17,486 nt of DNA from Acidimicrobiia bacterium (GCA_022824605.1 JAJDZO010000071.1:1-17486); one strand, 5' to 3'. Shown: positions 1 to 7,785, counted from the first letter of the stretch. Program-made: numbers and translations. Notes: generated from the sequence alone by a model not told the origin.

Positions 1-335
1 CTTCGATCGGGTTGCTCGGCTGCTCCCCGCCGAAGCGGGTGCGTGAGCAGCTTTGCGTTCAGAGAGCCGGCCTCTCCGCTTTGGGGGCGGGAGACCTTGG
101 CTCTCCCGGCGCCGAAGCGCCGGGCGGTCCGGCAATCATGCCGGACCTTGCATTGACGGACATCGCCTCGGGCCACGCAGCCCAAGCCGACGCCCGCACT
201 CGCTATGCGTCCGTCTCTTCCGTTTTCAAGAAGCAATCTGCTCCGGCGACCACTGCCGGTCCGGATCGATCTGGACCGATGGCACCGAGCGCACTGCAAC
301 CCTTGGACGCGGCCCGAAGGCCCCGCCAAGGGCGA
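1..335 (-). ncRNA. Structured RNA-like region downstream of tyrS, possible leader of an off-window RNA operon
   Basis: No reading frame in 1-565 looks like a real protein. Read on the minus strand the region is dense in perfect or near-perfect hairpins: 300-332 (7-bp outer stem CCCTTGG/CCAAGGG, inner GGCC-UUCG-GGCC), 257-278 (near-palindrome around GATCGATC), 126-147 (8-bp stem, 6-nt loop), 105-124 (8-bp stem closed by UUCG), 89-107 (6-bp stem, alternative to the previous one), and 19-51 (GCTGCTC/GAGCAGC around a CCCGC-UUCG-GCGGG stem). At 215-234 the minus strand contains TTCTTGAAAAC, which resembles the TTTGAGAACTC-type antitermination element of actinobacterial rRNA leaders. I infer a transcribed, structured 5' leader, possibly of an rrn operon continuing beyond position 1. 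The rRNA itself is not in the window, and an unrelated structured RNA or palindromic intergenic repeats remain possible. Confidence 0.3.
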
Positions 336-341
336 AGCCCG

Positions 342-370
342 ACGCTAGCGGCAACGCCCCCTGCGCGCAA
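342..370 (-). promoter_or_regulatory. Candidate sigma-70 promoter of the structured region
   Basis: On the minus strand TTGCGC (370-365) is followed after exactly 17 bp by TAGCGT (347-342). This fits the -35 and the TANNNT -10 pattern of actinobacterial housekeeping promoters. It points leftward, away from tyrS, and lies immediately before the hairpin-rich segment. In GC-rich DNA such matches can occur by chance. Confidence 0.3.
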
Positions 371-523
371 CCCTGCACGCCCCCGGATTCTTGCGTCTGC
401 CCGCTCGGACTGCTAGAGGCCGAGCGAATAGGCGGACCAATCCGGCGCATACGGGCGAGGCCGTGGGCAGCCATGCCGAGGTTTGGGCGGCCCGTGAGCG
501 CAGCGAACAAGAGCGGGAGTCAC

Positions 524-542
524 CCCGTCACGATGCGACGGG
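524..542 (-). terminator. Possible hairpin terminator after tyrS
   Basis: CCCGTC and GACGGG form a perfect 6-bp stem with a 7-nt loop. It begins about 23 nt beyond the tyrS stop codon in the direction of tyrS transcription. No T-tract follows, so intrinsic termination is uncertain. Confidence 0.25.
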
Positions 543-565
543 TCTGCACCTATCCGCGCTGCCTG

Positions 566-1825
566 TTAGTGGACGATGAGGAGGTGGCGCTGGCGGCGGC
601 CCCGTTGTAGGAGTGCATAGCGGCCGCCGACCAGGTCGACCGGCTCGGAAGGAGACCCCACACGCCGGCCGTTGACGCGGATCCCGCCGCCGGTGATGGC
701 GCGGCGAGCGTCGGAGCGGGAGGTGCAGACGCCCGCCAGCACCAGCGCGTCGACGACCGGCTCATCGGAACCGACCGCCGAGCCATCGGTCGTCGTCTCG
801 GGCACGATGCCCCGCACCGCTTCGAGCCGCTCGGTCGACAACTCGCCGTCCCCGAACAGCACGTCGGCCGCGAGGCGGGCCTGCTCGGTGGCCGCTTGCC
901 CGTGCACCAGGGTGCAGACCTCGTCCGCTAGGACGCGCTGCGCCTGTCGCTCTTGGGGAGCCAGCTCATGCGCCGTCACGATCTCATGCACCTCGGCCAC
1001 CGGCAGCAGGGTGAGCTGCAGAAGCAGCCTCTCCAGGTCGCCGTCGTCGGTGTTGAGGAAGTACTGGTGCAACTCGAAGGGCAGCGTGCGCTTGGCGTGC
1101 AGCCACACGGTGCCCTCGGCCGTCTTGCCGAACTTCTGACCGTCGGCGCGGGTCATCAGCGGCCAGGTCAGACCGTGCACGGTGGTGCCGCCGCGACGGC
1201 GGATCAAATCGATGCCGGCGGTGATGTTGCCCCACTGGTCGGAGCCGCCGAGCTGCAGCCGGCAGCCGTGGTGCTCATGCAGCCACCAGTAGTCGAACGC
1301 CTGCAACAGCATGTAACTGAACTCGGTGAACGAGATGCCGTGCTCGCCGTCCATGCGACTGCGCACCGAGTCCTTGGCGACCATCTGGTTGACGGTGGCG
1401 TGCTTGCCGACATCGCGCAGGAAGTCGATGAGCGTCACGGACTCGGTCCAGTCGTAGTTGTTGACCAGGCGTGCGCCGCCATCACCACCGAAATCGACAA
1501 GCCCCTCCAGCTGGCCGGCGATGGCCGCCGCGTTGGACGCAAGAGTCGCCGCGTCGAGCAGGTTGCGCTCATCGGAGCGCCCGCTCGGGTCACCGATCAT
1601 GCCCGTGGCGCCACCTACCAGCGCGAGCGGACGGTGTCCCGCCTCCTGGAAACGACGCAGCGCCAACACGCCCACAAGGTGGCCGACATGCAGGCTGTCG
1701 GCGCTCGGGTCGATGCCCAGATACAACGTGACAGGCCCCGAGCCGAGCATCTCCCGCAGGGCCCGCTCCTCGGTGTGGTCGTGGACCAGCCCGCGGGCCC
1801 GCAGGTCATCAAGCAGGTCGGCCAT
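566..1825 (-). CDS. tyrS: Tyrosyl-tRNA synthetase
   Basis: Cytoplasmic class I aminoacyl-tRNA synthetase that charges tRNA-Tyr with tyrosine. The 419-residue protein has the usual family length. Visible features are the N-terminal YLGIDP tyrosine-pocket segment followed by the HIGH-type motif HVGH (46-49), GGSDQWGN (about 193-200), the KMSKS-equivalent KFGKT (231-235) and a C-terminal S4 RNA-binding domain (about 355-419, with the GGIRVNGRRV core). I use the ATG at 1825; a TTG one codon upstream is also in frame. There is no good Shine-Dalgarno. A -10-like TAGGCT (1839-1834) lies 8 nt before the ATG, so a near-leaderless transcript is possible, as is read-through from the protease gene 66 bp upstream. 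Identification is secure. Confidence 0.97.
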   Translation of the reverse strand: MADLLDDLRARGLVHDHTEERALREMLGSGPVTLYLGIDPSADSLHVGHLVGVLALRRFQEAGHRPLALVGGATGMIGDPSGRSDERNLLDAATLASNAAAIAGQLEGLVDFGGDGGARLVNNYDWTESVTLIDFLRDVGKHATVNQMVAKDSVRSRMDGEHGISFTEFSYMLLQAFDYWWLHEHHGCRLQLGGSDQWGNITAGIDLIRRRGGTTVHGLTWPLMTRADGQKFGKTAEGTVWLHAKRTLPFELHQYFLNTDDGDLERLLLQLTLLPVAEVHEIVTAHELAPQERQAQRVLADEVCTLVHGQAATEQARLAADVLFGDGELSTERLEAVRGIVPETTTDGSAVGSDEPVVDALVLAGVCTSRSDARRAITGGGIRVNGRRVGSPSEPVDLVGGRYALLQRGRRQRHLLIVH

Positions 1826-1891
1826 CAAGGCTCAGCCTACCGACAGCGCCCGCGCGGCCGAGCCGACCCGTCCGGCCCTGTGCGCTGCTCG

Positions 1892-2245
1892 CTACAGGAT
1901 CATCACCGCGGGCACGAGGCGCTGCTGCACTGGATCCACTGCGAGCGCCAGGCCTTCGAGCGTGTAGGCCCCGAGCAGAGTGGGGCCTCCGTCGGCCCCG
2001 AAGATCACCTGGGTAGTGGCGGTGTCGCCGTCGATGGTCGCCAGCACCTCGCCGAAGGCACCCTCGATCACGGTGCCATCAGCGATCCTGAAACGACGCA
2101 GTCCCCGGGGAACGACACCCATCTCGTGCAGCCGCGTGCCGGGCACGACCATGTAGGCCGCGCCGGTGTCGACAGTGGCGTCCAAGTCGAGCGACCGGCG
2201 ACCGTCGATGGTCTCAATCCGCACGGGCCAAGTGAACATCCCCAT
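1892..2245 (-). CDS. Small retropepsin-like aspartic protease (clan AA)
   Basis: A 117-residue single-domain protein. It carries the aspartic-protease active-site pattern DTGA (26-29, in VDTGAAYMVVP), and near the C-terminus the second hydrophobic-hydrophobic-Gly element LLGA (90-93), followed by the typical TLEGLALAVDP strand. Such one-lobe proteases act as homodimers; the substrate here is unknown. No signal peptide is visible, so it is probably cytoplasmic. I chose the ATG at 2245 because GAGGAG lies a normal distance upstream; the in-frame TTG at 2275 would place that Shine-Dalgarno inside the gene, and an ATG at 2239 is also possible. It lies 66 bp before tyrS on the same strand and may be co-transcribed with it. 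It faces divergently from the PhoX-like gene. Confidence 0.75.
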   Translation of the reverse strand: MGMFTWPVRIETIDGRRSLDLDATVDTGAAYMVVPGTRLHEMGVVPRGLRRFRIADGTVIEGAFGEVLATIDGDTATTQVIFGADGGPTLLGAYTLEGLALAVDPVQQRLVPAVMIL

Positions 2246-2468
2246 CGCCTGCTCCTCCTCAATCGCATCAGTCAACGAGTAACCCTTAACATCATTTTCA
2301 CCGCATTACAACTTTCGACAAGATTAGTTGTGCCTATCGACGATGCTGACGTGGCGTCGGTTATGTACTTGATGACGAGGCGGGTTGCGGCGCTTACTGT
2401 GCGCTCGTGTCGGGTTGGGCGGTCGCTCGGCCATGACGCAACGCCCGAGATGAGGGAAGGAGCTCATT
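2246..2468. promoter_or_regulatory. Divergent intergenic spacer between protease and PhoX-like gene
   Basis: About 220 bp separate the two divergent genes. The part next to the protease (about 2276-2335) is clearly AT-richer than its surroundings, as expected for promoters. On the minus strand TTGTAA is followed 17 bp later by TAAGGG, and a separate TAATCT lies further upstream. On the plus strand TACTGT (2396-2401) resembles a -10 box, but the nearest TTGATG lies 20 bp away, which is too far. The plus-strand gene has a clear AAGGAG 7 nt before its GTG. I cannot fix either start point. Confidence 0.4.
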
Positions 2469-4580
2469 GTGGCATCTCGATCACAGGGTCCAGGTAGGAG
2501 GCTGTTCGCCGTTCTGGCCGGCGACGACGGCAGCGAGGCGGGCAGGGAGAGGCATGGAGGCGGCGGCGTTCCCCGCAAATGTCTACTCAAGTGCGACGCG
2601 GCCTGTTTCCATGAAGCCCCCAACGAGCGTCGAGCCGCAGCCGACGGCCGCGCCTTCGCGGATGTCGCAGAGCGGCGACTGGCCCGTCGCACCCTCCTGA
2701 AGGGCGCGGCCGTGGCGCCGCCGCTGCTGCTCGCCACCGCGGGTCCCGCGGCGGCCTCTCTCAGCGCAGGATCCTCAGACGAACCTCGGGATGCGCTGGG
2801 CGGCGTCGACAGCCCGCCGCAGAGCGGAACCACAACGGCCGCGAGCCCGACAAATACGGGCGCGTCGCTCGGGTTCGCTCCCATCATGCTGGGCGACGCC
2901 GACGAGGTGATTGTGCCCGACGGTTACGAAGCGAAGGTGCTGATGCGCTGGGGCGACCCGATTCACTCGGGCATCGAACGCATGACCTCAGCCAACGTTT
3001 CTCGCTACCGGCAGGTGAGAGCCTTCGGCTGGAACGCCGATCTGAACGCGTACTTTCCTTTGAGCGAGCACGGCTCGGGGCGGGCCGCGAGCGGGCTGCT
3101 CTGCGTCAACCACGAGTACACCGAGCCCGACCGCATGTTCTGCGACTACGACCCGGCCAATCCCACCCGAGAACAGGTCGACGTGGAGATCGCCGCTCAC
3201 GGCATGAGCATCCTCGCGCTGGAGAGCACCCCCGACGGCGAATGGTCGGTGGACCTGACAAGCCGGCACAACCGCCGCATCACCGGCTCCACCCCGATGG
3301 AGCTCACCGGACCTCTGGCCAGCCACGAACTGCTTGAGACCTCCAGAGACTCGACAGGCCGACACGTCCTCGGAATGCTCAGCAACTGCGCCGGTGGCAA
3401 GACGCCCTGGGGCACGGTGCTCACCGCCGAGGAGAACTTCAATCAGTACTTCGCCAACAACGACGGGAACCCGGACGCCCGCCTCAAGGAGATCAATGAG
3501 CGCTACGGCGTGCCCTCGGGGCCGTCGCGCCTGCAGTGGGAGCGCTACCACCGCCGTTTCGACCTGTCTAAGGAGCCGAACGAGATCAACCGGTTCGGCT
3601 ACATCGTGGAGATCGACCCCCACGATCGTTCGTTCGTGCCGAAGAAGCGCACCGCACTGGGGCGCTTCAAGCACGAGGCTGCCACCACGGCGATGGCCGA
3701 CAGCGGGCAGGTCGTGTTGTACTCGGGCGACGACGAGCGCTTCGACTACCTGTACAAGTTCGTGACCAGCGGCCTGTACCGCCCCGATGACAGGCAGGCC
3801 AACCTCTCGCTTCTCGACTCCGGCACGCTGTACGTGGCGAAGTTCGGTGACGACGGCACCGGCGAATGGCTGCCACTGGTCGGCGGCGGAACTGGCCCGC
3901 TGGCCGAGATGACGCAGGCGGAGGTGCTGCTGAACACTCGAGGGGCGGCCGACCGGCTGGAGGCAACTCCGATGGACAGGCCCGAGGACGTGGAGGTCAA
4001 CCCCCGAAACAACCGGGTGTACGTCTGCCTCACCAACAACACGAGGCGGGTGCCCGGCGACGAGAACGCCGTCAATCCCCGAGCAGAGAACCGCTACGGC
4101 CACGTGCTCGAGATCACCGAGGACGGTGGCGACCTCGCGTCGGTGACGTTCACCTGGGAGTTCTTCCTGATCTGTGGGGAGCCGACCGATCCGGGCACCT
4201 GGTTCGCAGGTTTCGACAAGTCGAGCGTGAGCCCCATCGCCACTCCCGACAACCTGGCGTTCGACGAGCGCGGCAACGTTTGGATCGCCACCGACGGCCA
4301 GCCCGTAACCCTGGGGCTCAACGACATCCTGTTCGCGGTCCCGTCGTCGGGTGCCGAGCGGGGCAACGTCCAGCCGTTCTTGAGCGTTCCCAGGGGTGCG
4401 GAGGTGTGTGGTCCTGAGTTCACGCCGGACTTCGAGACGCTGTTCGTGAACGTGCAGCATCCCGGGGAGAGCAGCTCCGGACCTGAGGATCCGCAGAGTC
4501 TGTGGCCCGACGGGGTATGGCCGCCGCTGCCGAGCCTGGTGGCGGTCACCAAGACCGGCGGTGGTCGCATCGGATCCTGA
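2469..4580 (+). CDS. PhoX/DUF839-family Tat-exported protein, predicted phosphatase
   Basis: A 703-residue protein of the PhoX (DUF839) family; characterised members are secreted Ca2+/Fe-dependent alkaline phosphatases. Family motifs are VNHEY (213-217), NCAGGKTPWGTVLTAEEN (306-323), GRFKHEA (398-404), RPEDVE (504-509) and CGPEFTPD (647-654). A twin-arginine signal (ARRTLLKG at 72-79, then a hydrophobic stretch ending AAA near 97) predicts folded export. The signal is preceded by about 70 residues containing CxxxCxxxC (C38, C42, C46). The GTG at 2469 is supported by AAGGAG at a normal distance. Position 320 is Ala, where I recall Cys in some PhoX relatives; C307 is retained. The family call is firm. 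Phosphatase activity is inferred, and nothing nearby shows phosphate regulation. Confidence 0.85.
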   Translation: MASRSQGPGRRLFAVLAGDDGSEAGRERHGGGGVPRKCLLKCDAACFHEAPNERRAAADGRAFADVAERRLARRTLLKGAAVAPPLLLATAGPAAASLSAGSSDEPRDALGGVDSPPQSGTTTAASPTNTGASLGFAPIMLGDADEVIVPDGYEAKVLMRWGDPIHSGIERMTSANVSRYRQVRAFGWNADLNAYFPLSEHGSGRAASGLLCVNHEYTEPDRMFCDYDPANPTREQVDVEIAAHGMSILALESTPDGEWSVDLTSRHNRRITGSTPMELTGPLASHELLETSRDSTGRHVLGMLSNCAGGKTPWGTVLTAEENFNQYFANNDGNPDARLKEINERYGVPSGPSRLQWERYHRRFDLSKEPNEINRFGYIVEIDPHDRSFVPKKRTALGRFKHEAATTAMADSGQVVLYSGDDERFDYLYKFVTSGLYRPDDRQANLSLLDSGTLYVAKFGDDGTGEWLPLVGGGTGPLAEMTQAEVLLNTRGAADRLEATPMDRPEDVEVNPRNNRVYVCLTNNTRRVPGDENAVNPRAENRYGHVLEITEDGGDLASVTFTWEFFLICGEPTDPGTWFAGFDKSSVSPIATPDNLAFDERGNVWIATDGQPVTLGLNDILFAVPSSGAERGNVQPFLSVPRGAEVCGPEFTPDFETLFVNVQHPGESSSGPEDPQSLWPDGVWPPLPSLVAVTKTGGGRIGS

Positions 4581-4582
4581 CC

Positions 4583-4617
4583 GGCCGCGTCGGGGGAAGC
4601 GGCCCATACCCAATGGG
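4583..4617 (+). terminator. Possible hairpins after the PhoX-like gene
   Basis: GGCCGC (4583-4588) pairs with GCGGCC (4599-4604), and an overlapping CCCAT (4603-4607) pairs with ATGGG (4613-4617). The two stems exclude each other in part. They follow the stop codon directly but lack a T-tract, so this may be a weak terminator or simply mRNA structure ahead of the next gene. Confidence 0.25.
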
Positions 4618-4680
4618 GTGAATCGCTCCCGGGCACAGCCTGTCCGTGGCTCGGCGCGCTCGGCGCAGCACAATGGCTAC

Positions 4681-7101
4681 ATGCGACGCGGTGCCATCGT
4701 GCTTGTTGTCTCGGTGCTGGCCGTGTCGATGCTGGCGGCCGGGTGTTCGTATGAGTTGCCCGATGTGAGCTTCGATCTTGAGAGACAGGCCACCGCGCAG
4801 TCGTCGCGGGTGTATGACCGCAATGGGGTGCTCATCACCGAACTGCGAGGCGAGCAGCGCCGCACCGACGTGGACGACATCGCCCTAATTCCCCAGGTCG
4901 TGCGCAATGCGGTGGTCGCCATCGAGGACGAGCGCTTCTACGAACACGACGGCGCCGACCTCAAGGCCATCCTGCGGGCGGCCCGCAGCAACGTGGCCGC
5001 GGGAGGGATCAGCCAGGGCGGCTCGACCATCACCCAGCAGTACGTGGGCAACGTGTTCCTCGACCGCTCCGAGGAGACCCTGACCCGCAAGATCGAAGAG
5101 TTCTTCATGGCTCGACGCTTCGAGCAGTTCTTCACCAAGGACTTCATCCTGCTGCGCTACCTCAACTGGGTGTACTTCGGCAACGGCGCCTACGGGATCG
5201 AGGCCGCCGCCCGCCAGTATTTCGGAGCCCCGAGGTGCGAGCTGGCCGCCACTGCGGCCGAGCGAGGCCGCGAAGCCTGCCTGAAGGTGACCGAGCTCAC
5301 CCTCGAACAGGCTGCCCTGTTGGCCGGGCTGATACAGCGTCCCAGCGCCTTCGATCCCTACCGCAACCCCCAGGACGCCCGACGCCGCCGCAACCTGGTG
5401 CTGGATCGGATGCTGGTCAACGGCTTCATCACCATCGACGAGCACGACTGGGCCTACAACCAGCCGATCGTGCTGATCGAGGACATCCCCATCCTCGAAG
5501 AGCGCTACCCGGCCGCCTACTTCGTGGAGGACGTCAAGCAGTGGTTCCTCGACAACGAGGCCTTCGGGCCGACGCGTGAGCACCGCACCGAGCTGCTGTT
5601 CGAGGGCGGTCTGGAGATCCACACCACCATCGACCTGGGCCTGCAGGCCGGCGCGGAGGCGGCCGTGGAGGCGATCCTCCCGCACAATGGAACCAATCCC
5701 GACGCGGCTGCCACCGTGCTGGGACTCGGCGGCGACGAGGACGGCCATGTGCTGGCCATGGTCGGCGGCCGCGACTTCTTCGGCGACGCCACCGACGCCA
5801 AGTTCAACCTGGCCAGCGGCAAGGGCAGACAGGCCGGATCGGCGATGAAGCCGATCGCGCTGGCCACCGCGTTGACGCGAGGCTTCACGGTGACCAAGAC
5901 CTACGACGCACCGGACGAGTTGGAGATCGACCGACCCGACGTGTGCGGACCGCTGTGGACCATCCGGGGCGGGCTGGGCTCGACGCCCGAGGAGCCCATG
6001 AACGCGGACTTGATCGAGGCGACCCAACGTTCGATCAACACGGTGTACGCCCAGCTGATGGTGGACATCCGCCCCGCGAACTTCGTGACCATGGCCGAGC
6101 GGCTCGGACTGGAGCCCAGCCGGATCGCACCGGTGTGTGCCGGCGTGCTGGGCACCGAGGACGTGAACACCGTCGAGTTGGCCGACCTGTTCTCCACGTT
6201 CGCCCGTTCGGGGCTGCGGGTGGAGCCGGTGCTGGTGACCAGCGTCATCAAGCCCGACGGCACCGCGTTCTACCGCCATGTTGCTGATGAGGTGCCTGTG
6301 CTCGATTCCTCCGTGGCCAATCAGATCACCTGGGTGCTGCAGGGCGCCATCACCTCCGGCACCGGGCACCGGGCCGCCATCGACCGGCCGGCTGCGGGCA
6401 AGACCGGCACGGCCCAGAACTACGCCGACGCGACCTTCGTGGGATACACGCCGCAGCGGGCGGCCGCCGTGTGGGTCGGCTTCCCCGACGCGCAGATCCC
6501 CATGGTGCCTCCGACCACCGACATCAGGGTGGCGGGCGGCACTTACCCGGCCCAGATCTGGCGTGAGATCATGCTCGCCGCCCATCGCGAGCTGCCCGCC
6601 GTGAGCCTGCCCTCTCCTCCGGTGAGTGCGCCCGCCCCGCCCACCGACCCGCCGACGCTCGACTCGGTGGAGATCCCCGATCTGGTGGGGCGACAATGGG
6701 ATGCAGATCAGGTGGGGGCCGAGTTGGTGGAGCTGACCCTGGGGGTGGCCGTGGTGGAGGTGGCCACCGGAGAGTTCGCAGAGGGAACGATCATCGGGCA
6801 GGCCCCGGCGGCGCTGTCTTTGCAGCGGGGCGGGATCACCGTCACGGTGGAGGTGGCCGTAGCGCCGGAACTGCCGACGATCATCACCATGCCCGACGTG
6901 GTCGGTCTCGATGAGGCCGAAGCCCGTCAGGTGCTGGCCGCCGCCGAGTTGGGCGTGGAGGTGGTGGTTGCGCCGATCTTGGACTCCGGCGCCGAACTCT
7001 TCGACGGCGAACCCGGTGCCGTGTGGCAGCAATGGCCTGAAGCGCGCGCCACCGTCGAGCCGGGCAGCCCAGTAGAGATCTGGGTGACTCCCGACCCGTG
7101 A
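4681..7101 (+). CDS. Class A penicillin-binding protein with two PASTA domains
   Basis: Bifunctional peptidoglycan glycosyltransferase and DD-transpeptidase acting at the outer face of the membrane, 806 residues. The GT51 domain shows EDERF with H89 and G91 (82-91), GGSTITQQ (113-120), RKIEE (136-140) and the ILLRYLN segment (156-162). The transpeptidase domain shows SxxK (S387-K390), SIN (451-453) and KTG (574-576). A Pro-rich linker (about 642-660) leads to two C-terminal PASTA repeats (about 664-727 and 737-803). The leader ends MLAAGC (Cys22), a lipobox-like sequence. I start at ATG 4681, where the hydrophobic leader begins; the frame stays open back to 4561 but that part looks non-coding. 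There is no Shine-Dalgarno; CACAAT ends 6 nt before the ATG, so a leaderless start is conceivable. It overlaps the next gene by GTGA. Confidence 0.95.
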   Translation: MRRGAIVLVVSVLAVSMLAAGCSYELPDVSFDLERQATAQSSRVYDRNGVLITELRGEQRRTDVDDIALIPQVVRNAVVAIEDERFYEHDGADLKAILRAARSNVAAGGISQGGSTITQQYVGNVFLDRSEETLTRKIEEFFMARRFEQFFTKDFILLRYLNWVYFGNGAYGIEAAARQYFGAPRCELAATAAERGREACLKVTELTLEQAALLAGLIQRPSAFDPYRNPQDARRRRNLVLDRMLVNGFITIDEHDWAYNQPIVLIEDIPILEERYPAAYFVEDVKQWFLDNEAFGPTREHRTELLFEGGLEIHTTIDLGLQAGAEAAVEAILPHNGTNPDAAATVLGLGGDEDGHVLAMVGGRDFFGDATDAKFNLASGKGRQAGSAMKPIALATALTRGFTVTKTYDAPDELEIDRPDVCGPLWTIRGGLGSTPEEPMNADLIEATQRSINTVYAQLMVDIRPANFVTMAERLGLEPSRIAPVCAGVLGTEDVNTVELADLFSTFARSGLRVEPVLVTSVIKPDGTAFYRHVADEVPVLDSSVANQITWVLQGAITSGTGHRAAIDRPAAGKTGTAQNYADATFVGYTPQRAAAVWVGFPDAQIPMVPPTTDIRVAGGTYPAQIWREIMLAAHRELPAVSLPSPPVSAPAPPTDPPTLDSVEIPDLVGRQWDADQVGAELVELTLGVAVVEVATGEFAEGTIIGQAPAALSLQRGGITVTVEVAVAPELPTIITMPDVVGLDEAEARQVLAAAELGVEVVVAPILDSGAELFDGEPGAVWQQWPEARATVEPGSPVEIWVTPDP

Positions 7102-7739
7102 CCGAAGACGACCCACAGGCATCTCTCGCAGCCGAACCGGGCCAGCCGGTCAACTCGGCTGCGCCCGCCGGCCGAGATGGCCCCGGCCGCAGGCGATGGC
7201 GGCGGCTGGGCCGTTGGTTGGCGGGTGTGTTCGTGGTGGGCAGTTTCGTGTTCTGGGCTTGGGCCTTCTCGCCGTGGGCCCGCAGTGAGAACCCGGCCCG
7301 GCTCGACGACCGCGACTTCGCTCAGTGGGCCGACCAGCGCTGCGCCCAAGCCCAGGCAGCCATCGCGGCGCTGCCCACGGCCCGTCAGGCCGCGTCGCGG
7401 GCGGAGCGGGCCGACCAGGTGGACCAGGGCACCGACGCGGTCGAGATGCTCGTCGACGACCTGCGCCAGCGGGCGAACGCGTCGCTCACGGCATCCACCG
7501 AAGCCGACGGCCCGCCGGACGCCTCGCTGGTCCGCGACTGGCTAGCCGACTGGGACGTCTATGTGTCGGACCGCCGCAGCCACTCGGATCGGCTCCGTAC
7601 CGCCAGTGACGACACGCCCGACCGGGAACTGCGTTTCCTGCTCGTCGACATGACCGAGGGCAGCACCTACACCGAGCGCATGGACGGCTTCGCCCGCCTG
7701 AACAACATGGACAACTGCCAGATCCCCGGCGACATCTGA
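7098..7739 (+). CDS. Single-pass membrane protein of unknown function, coupled to the PBP
   Basis: A 213-residue protein I cannot assign to a family. The GTG start overlaps the stop of the penicillin-binding protein gene (GTGA), so translation is probably coupled. The N-terminal 37 residues are polar and end in a basic cluster (GRRRWRRLGR), followed by one hydrophobic segment (about 39-57). This predicts an N-in topology with about 155 residues outside the membrane. The external part is charged and probably helical, with Ala/Gln/Arg/Asp-rich stretches. It has exactly two cysteines, one near each end (C82 and C208), which could form a disulfide. The genetic coupling suggests a role with cell-wall synthesis; this is inference from context only. 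Confidence 0.8.
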   Translation: MTEDDPQASLAAEPGQPVNSAAPAGRDGPGRRRWRRLGRWLAGVFVVGSFVFWAWAFSPWARSENPARLDDRDFAQWADQRCAQAQAAIAALPTARQAASRAERADQVDQGTDAVEMLVDDLRQRANASLTASTEADGPPDASLVRDWLADWDVYVSDRRSHSDRLRTASDDTPDRELRFLLVDMTEGSTYTERMDGFARLNNMDNCQIPGDI

Positions 7740-7752
7740 GGGCGACCACGAA

Positions 7753-7765
7753 CGGCTGCAAGCCG
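7753..7765. terminator. Short hairpin between convergent genes
   Basis: CGGCT-GCA-AGCCG forms a 5-bp stem in the 46-bp gap between the convergent membrane-protein gene and mpg. It is small and lacks a T-tract; a shared terminator is only a possibility. Confidence 0.15.
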
Positions 7766-7785
7766 GCTGCCTCTACGCGCGCCGG

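Noticed and set aside
226..510. 94-codon minus-strand ORF downstream of tyrS
   Set aside because: No ribosome-binding site, Gly/Pro/Ser/Arg-rich low-information composition, and it overlaps the hairpin-rich promoter region.
12..610. Plus-strand ORFs across the left intergenic region
   Set aside because: Composition typical of non-coding GC-rich DNA, no start signal, and one runs into the tyrS 3' end.
953..2497. 514-codon plus-strand ORF antisense to tyrS and the protease gene
   Set aside because: It runs opposite two well-recognised genes, has shadow-type composition (Gln/Val/His/Gly-rich, no motifs) and no plausible start signal.
2988..4673. 561-codon minus-strand ORF opposite the PhoX-like gene
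   Set aside because: Shadow of the motif-bearing PhoX frame; no recognisable domain.
4561..4680. 40-residue N-terminal extension of the PBP
   Set aside because: Basic, low-complexity sequence overlapping the PhoX stop; the ATG at 4681 begins a proper hydrophobic leader.
4885..7122. 745-codon minus-strand ORF opposite the PBP gene
   Set aside because: The PBP frame carries all GT51, transpeptidase and PASTA motifs; the opposite frame is open only because GC-rich codon use removes stops.
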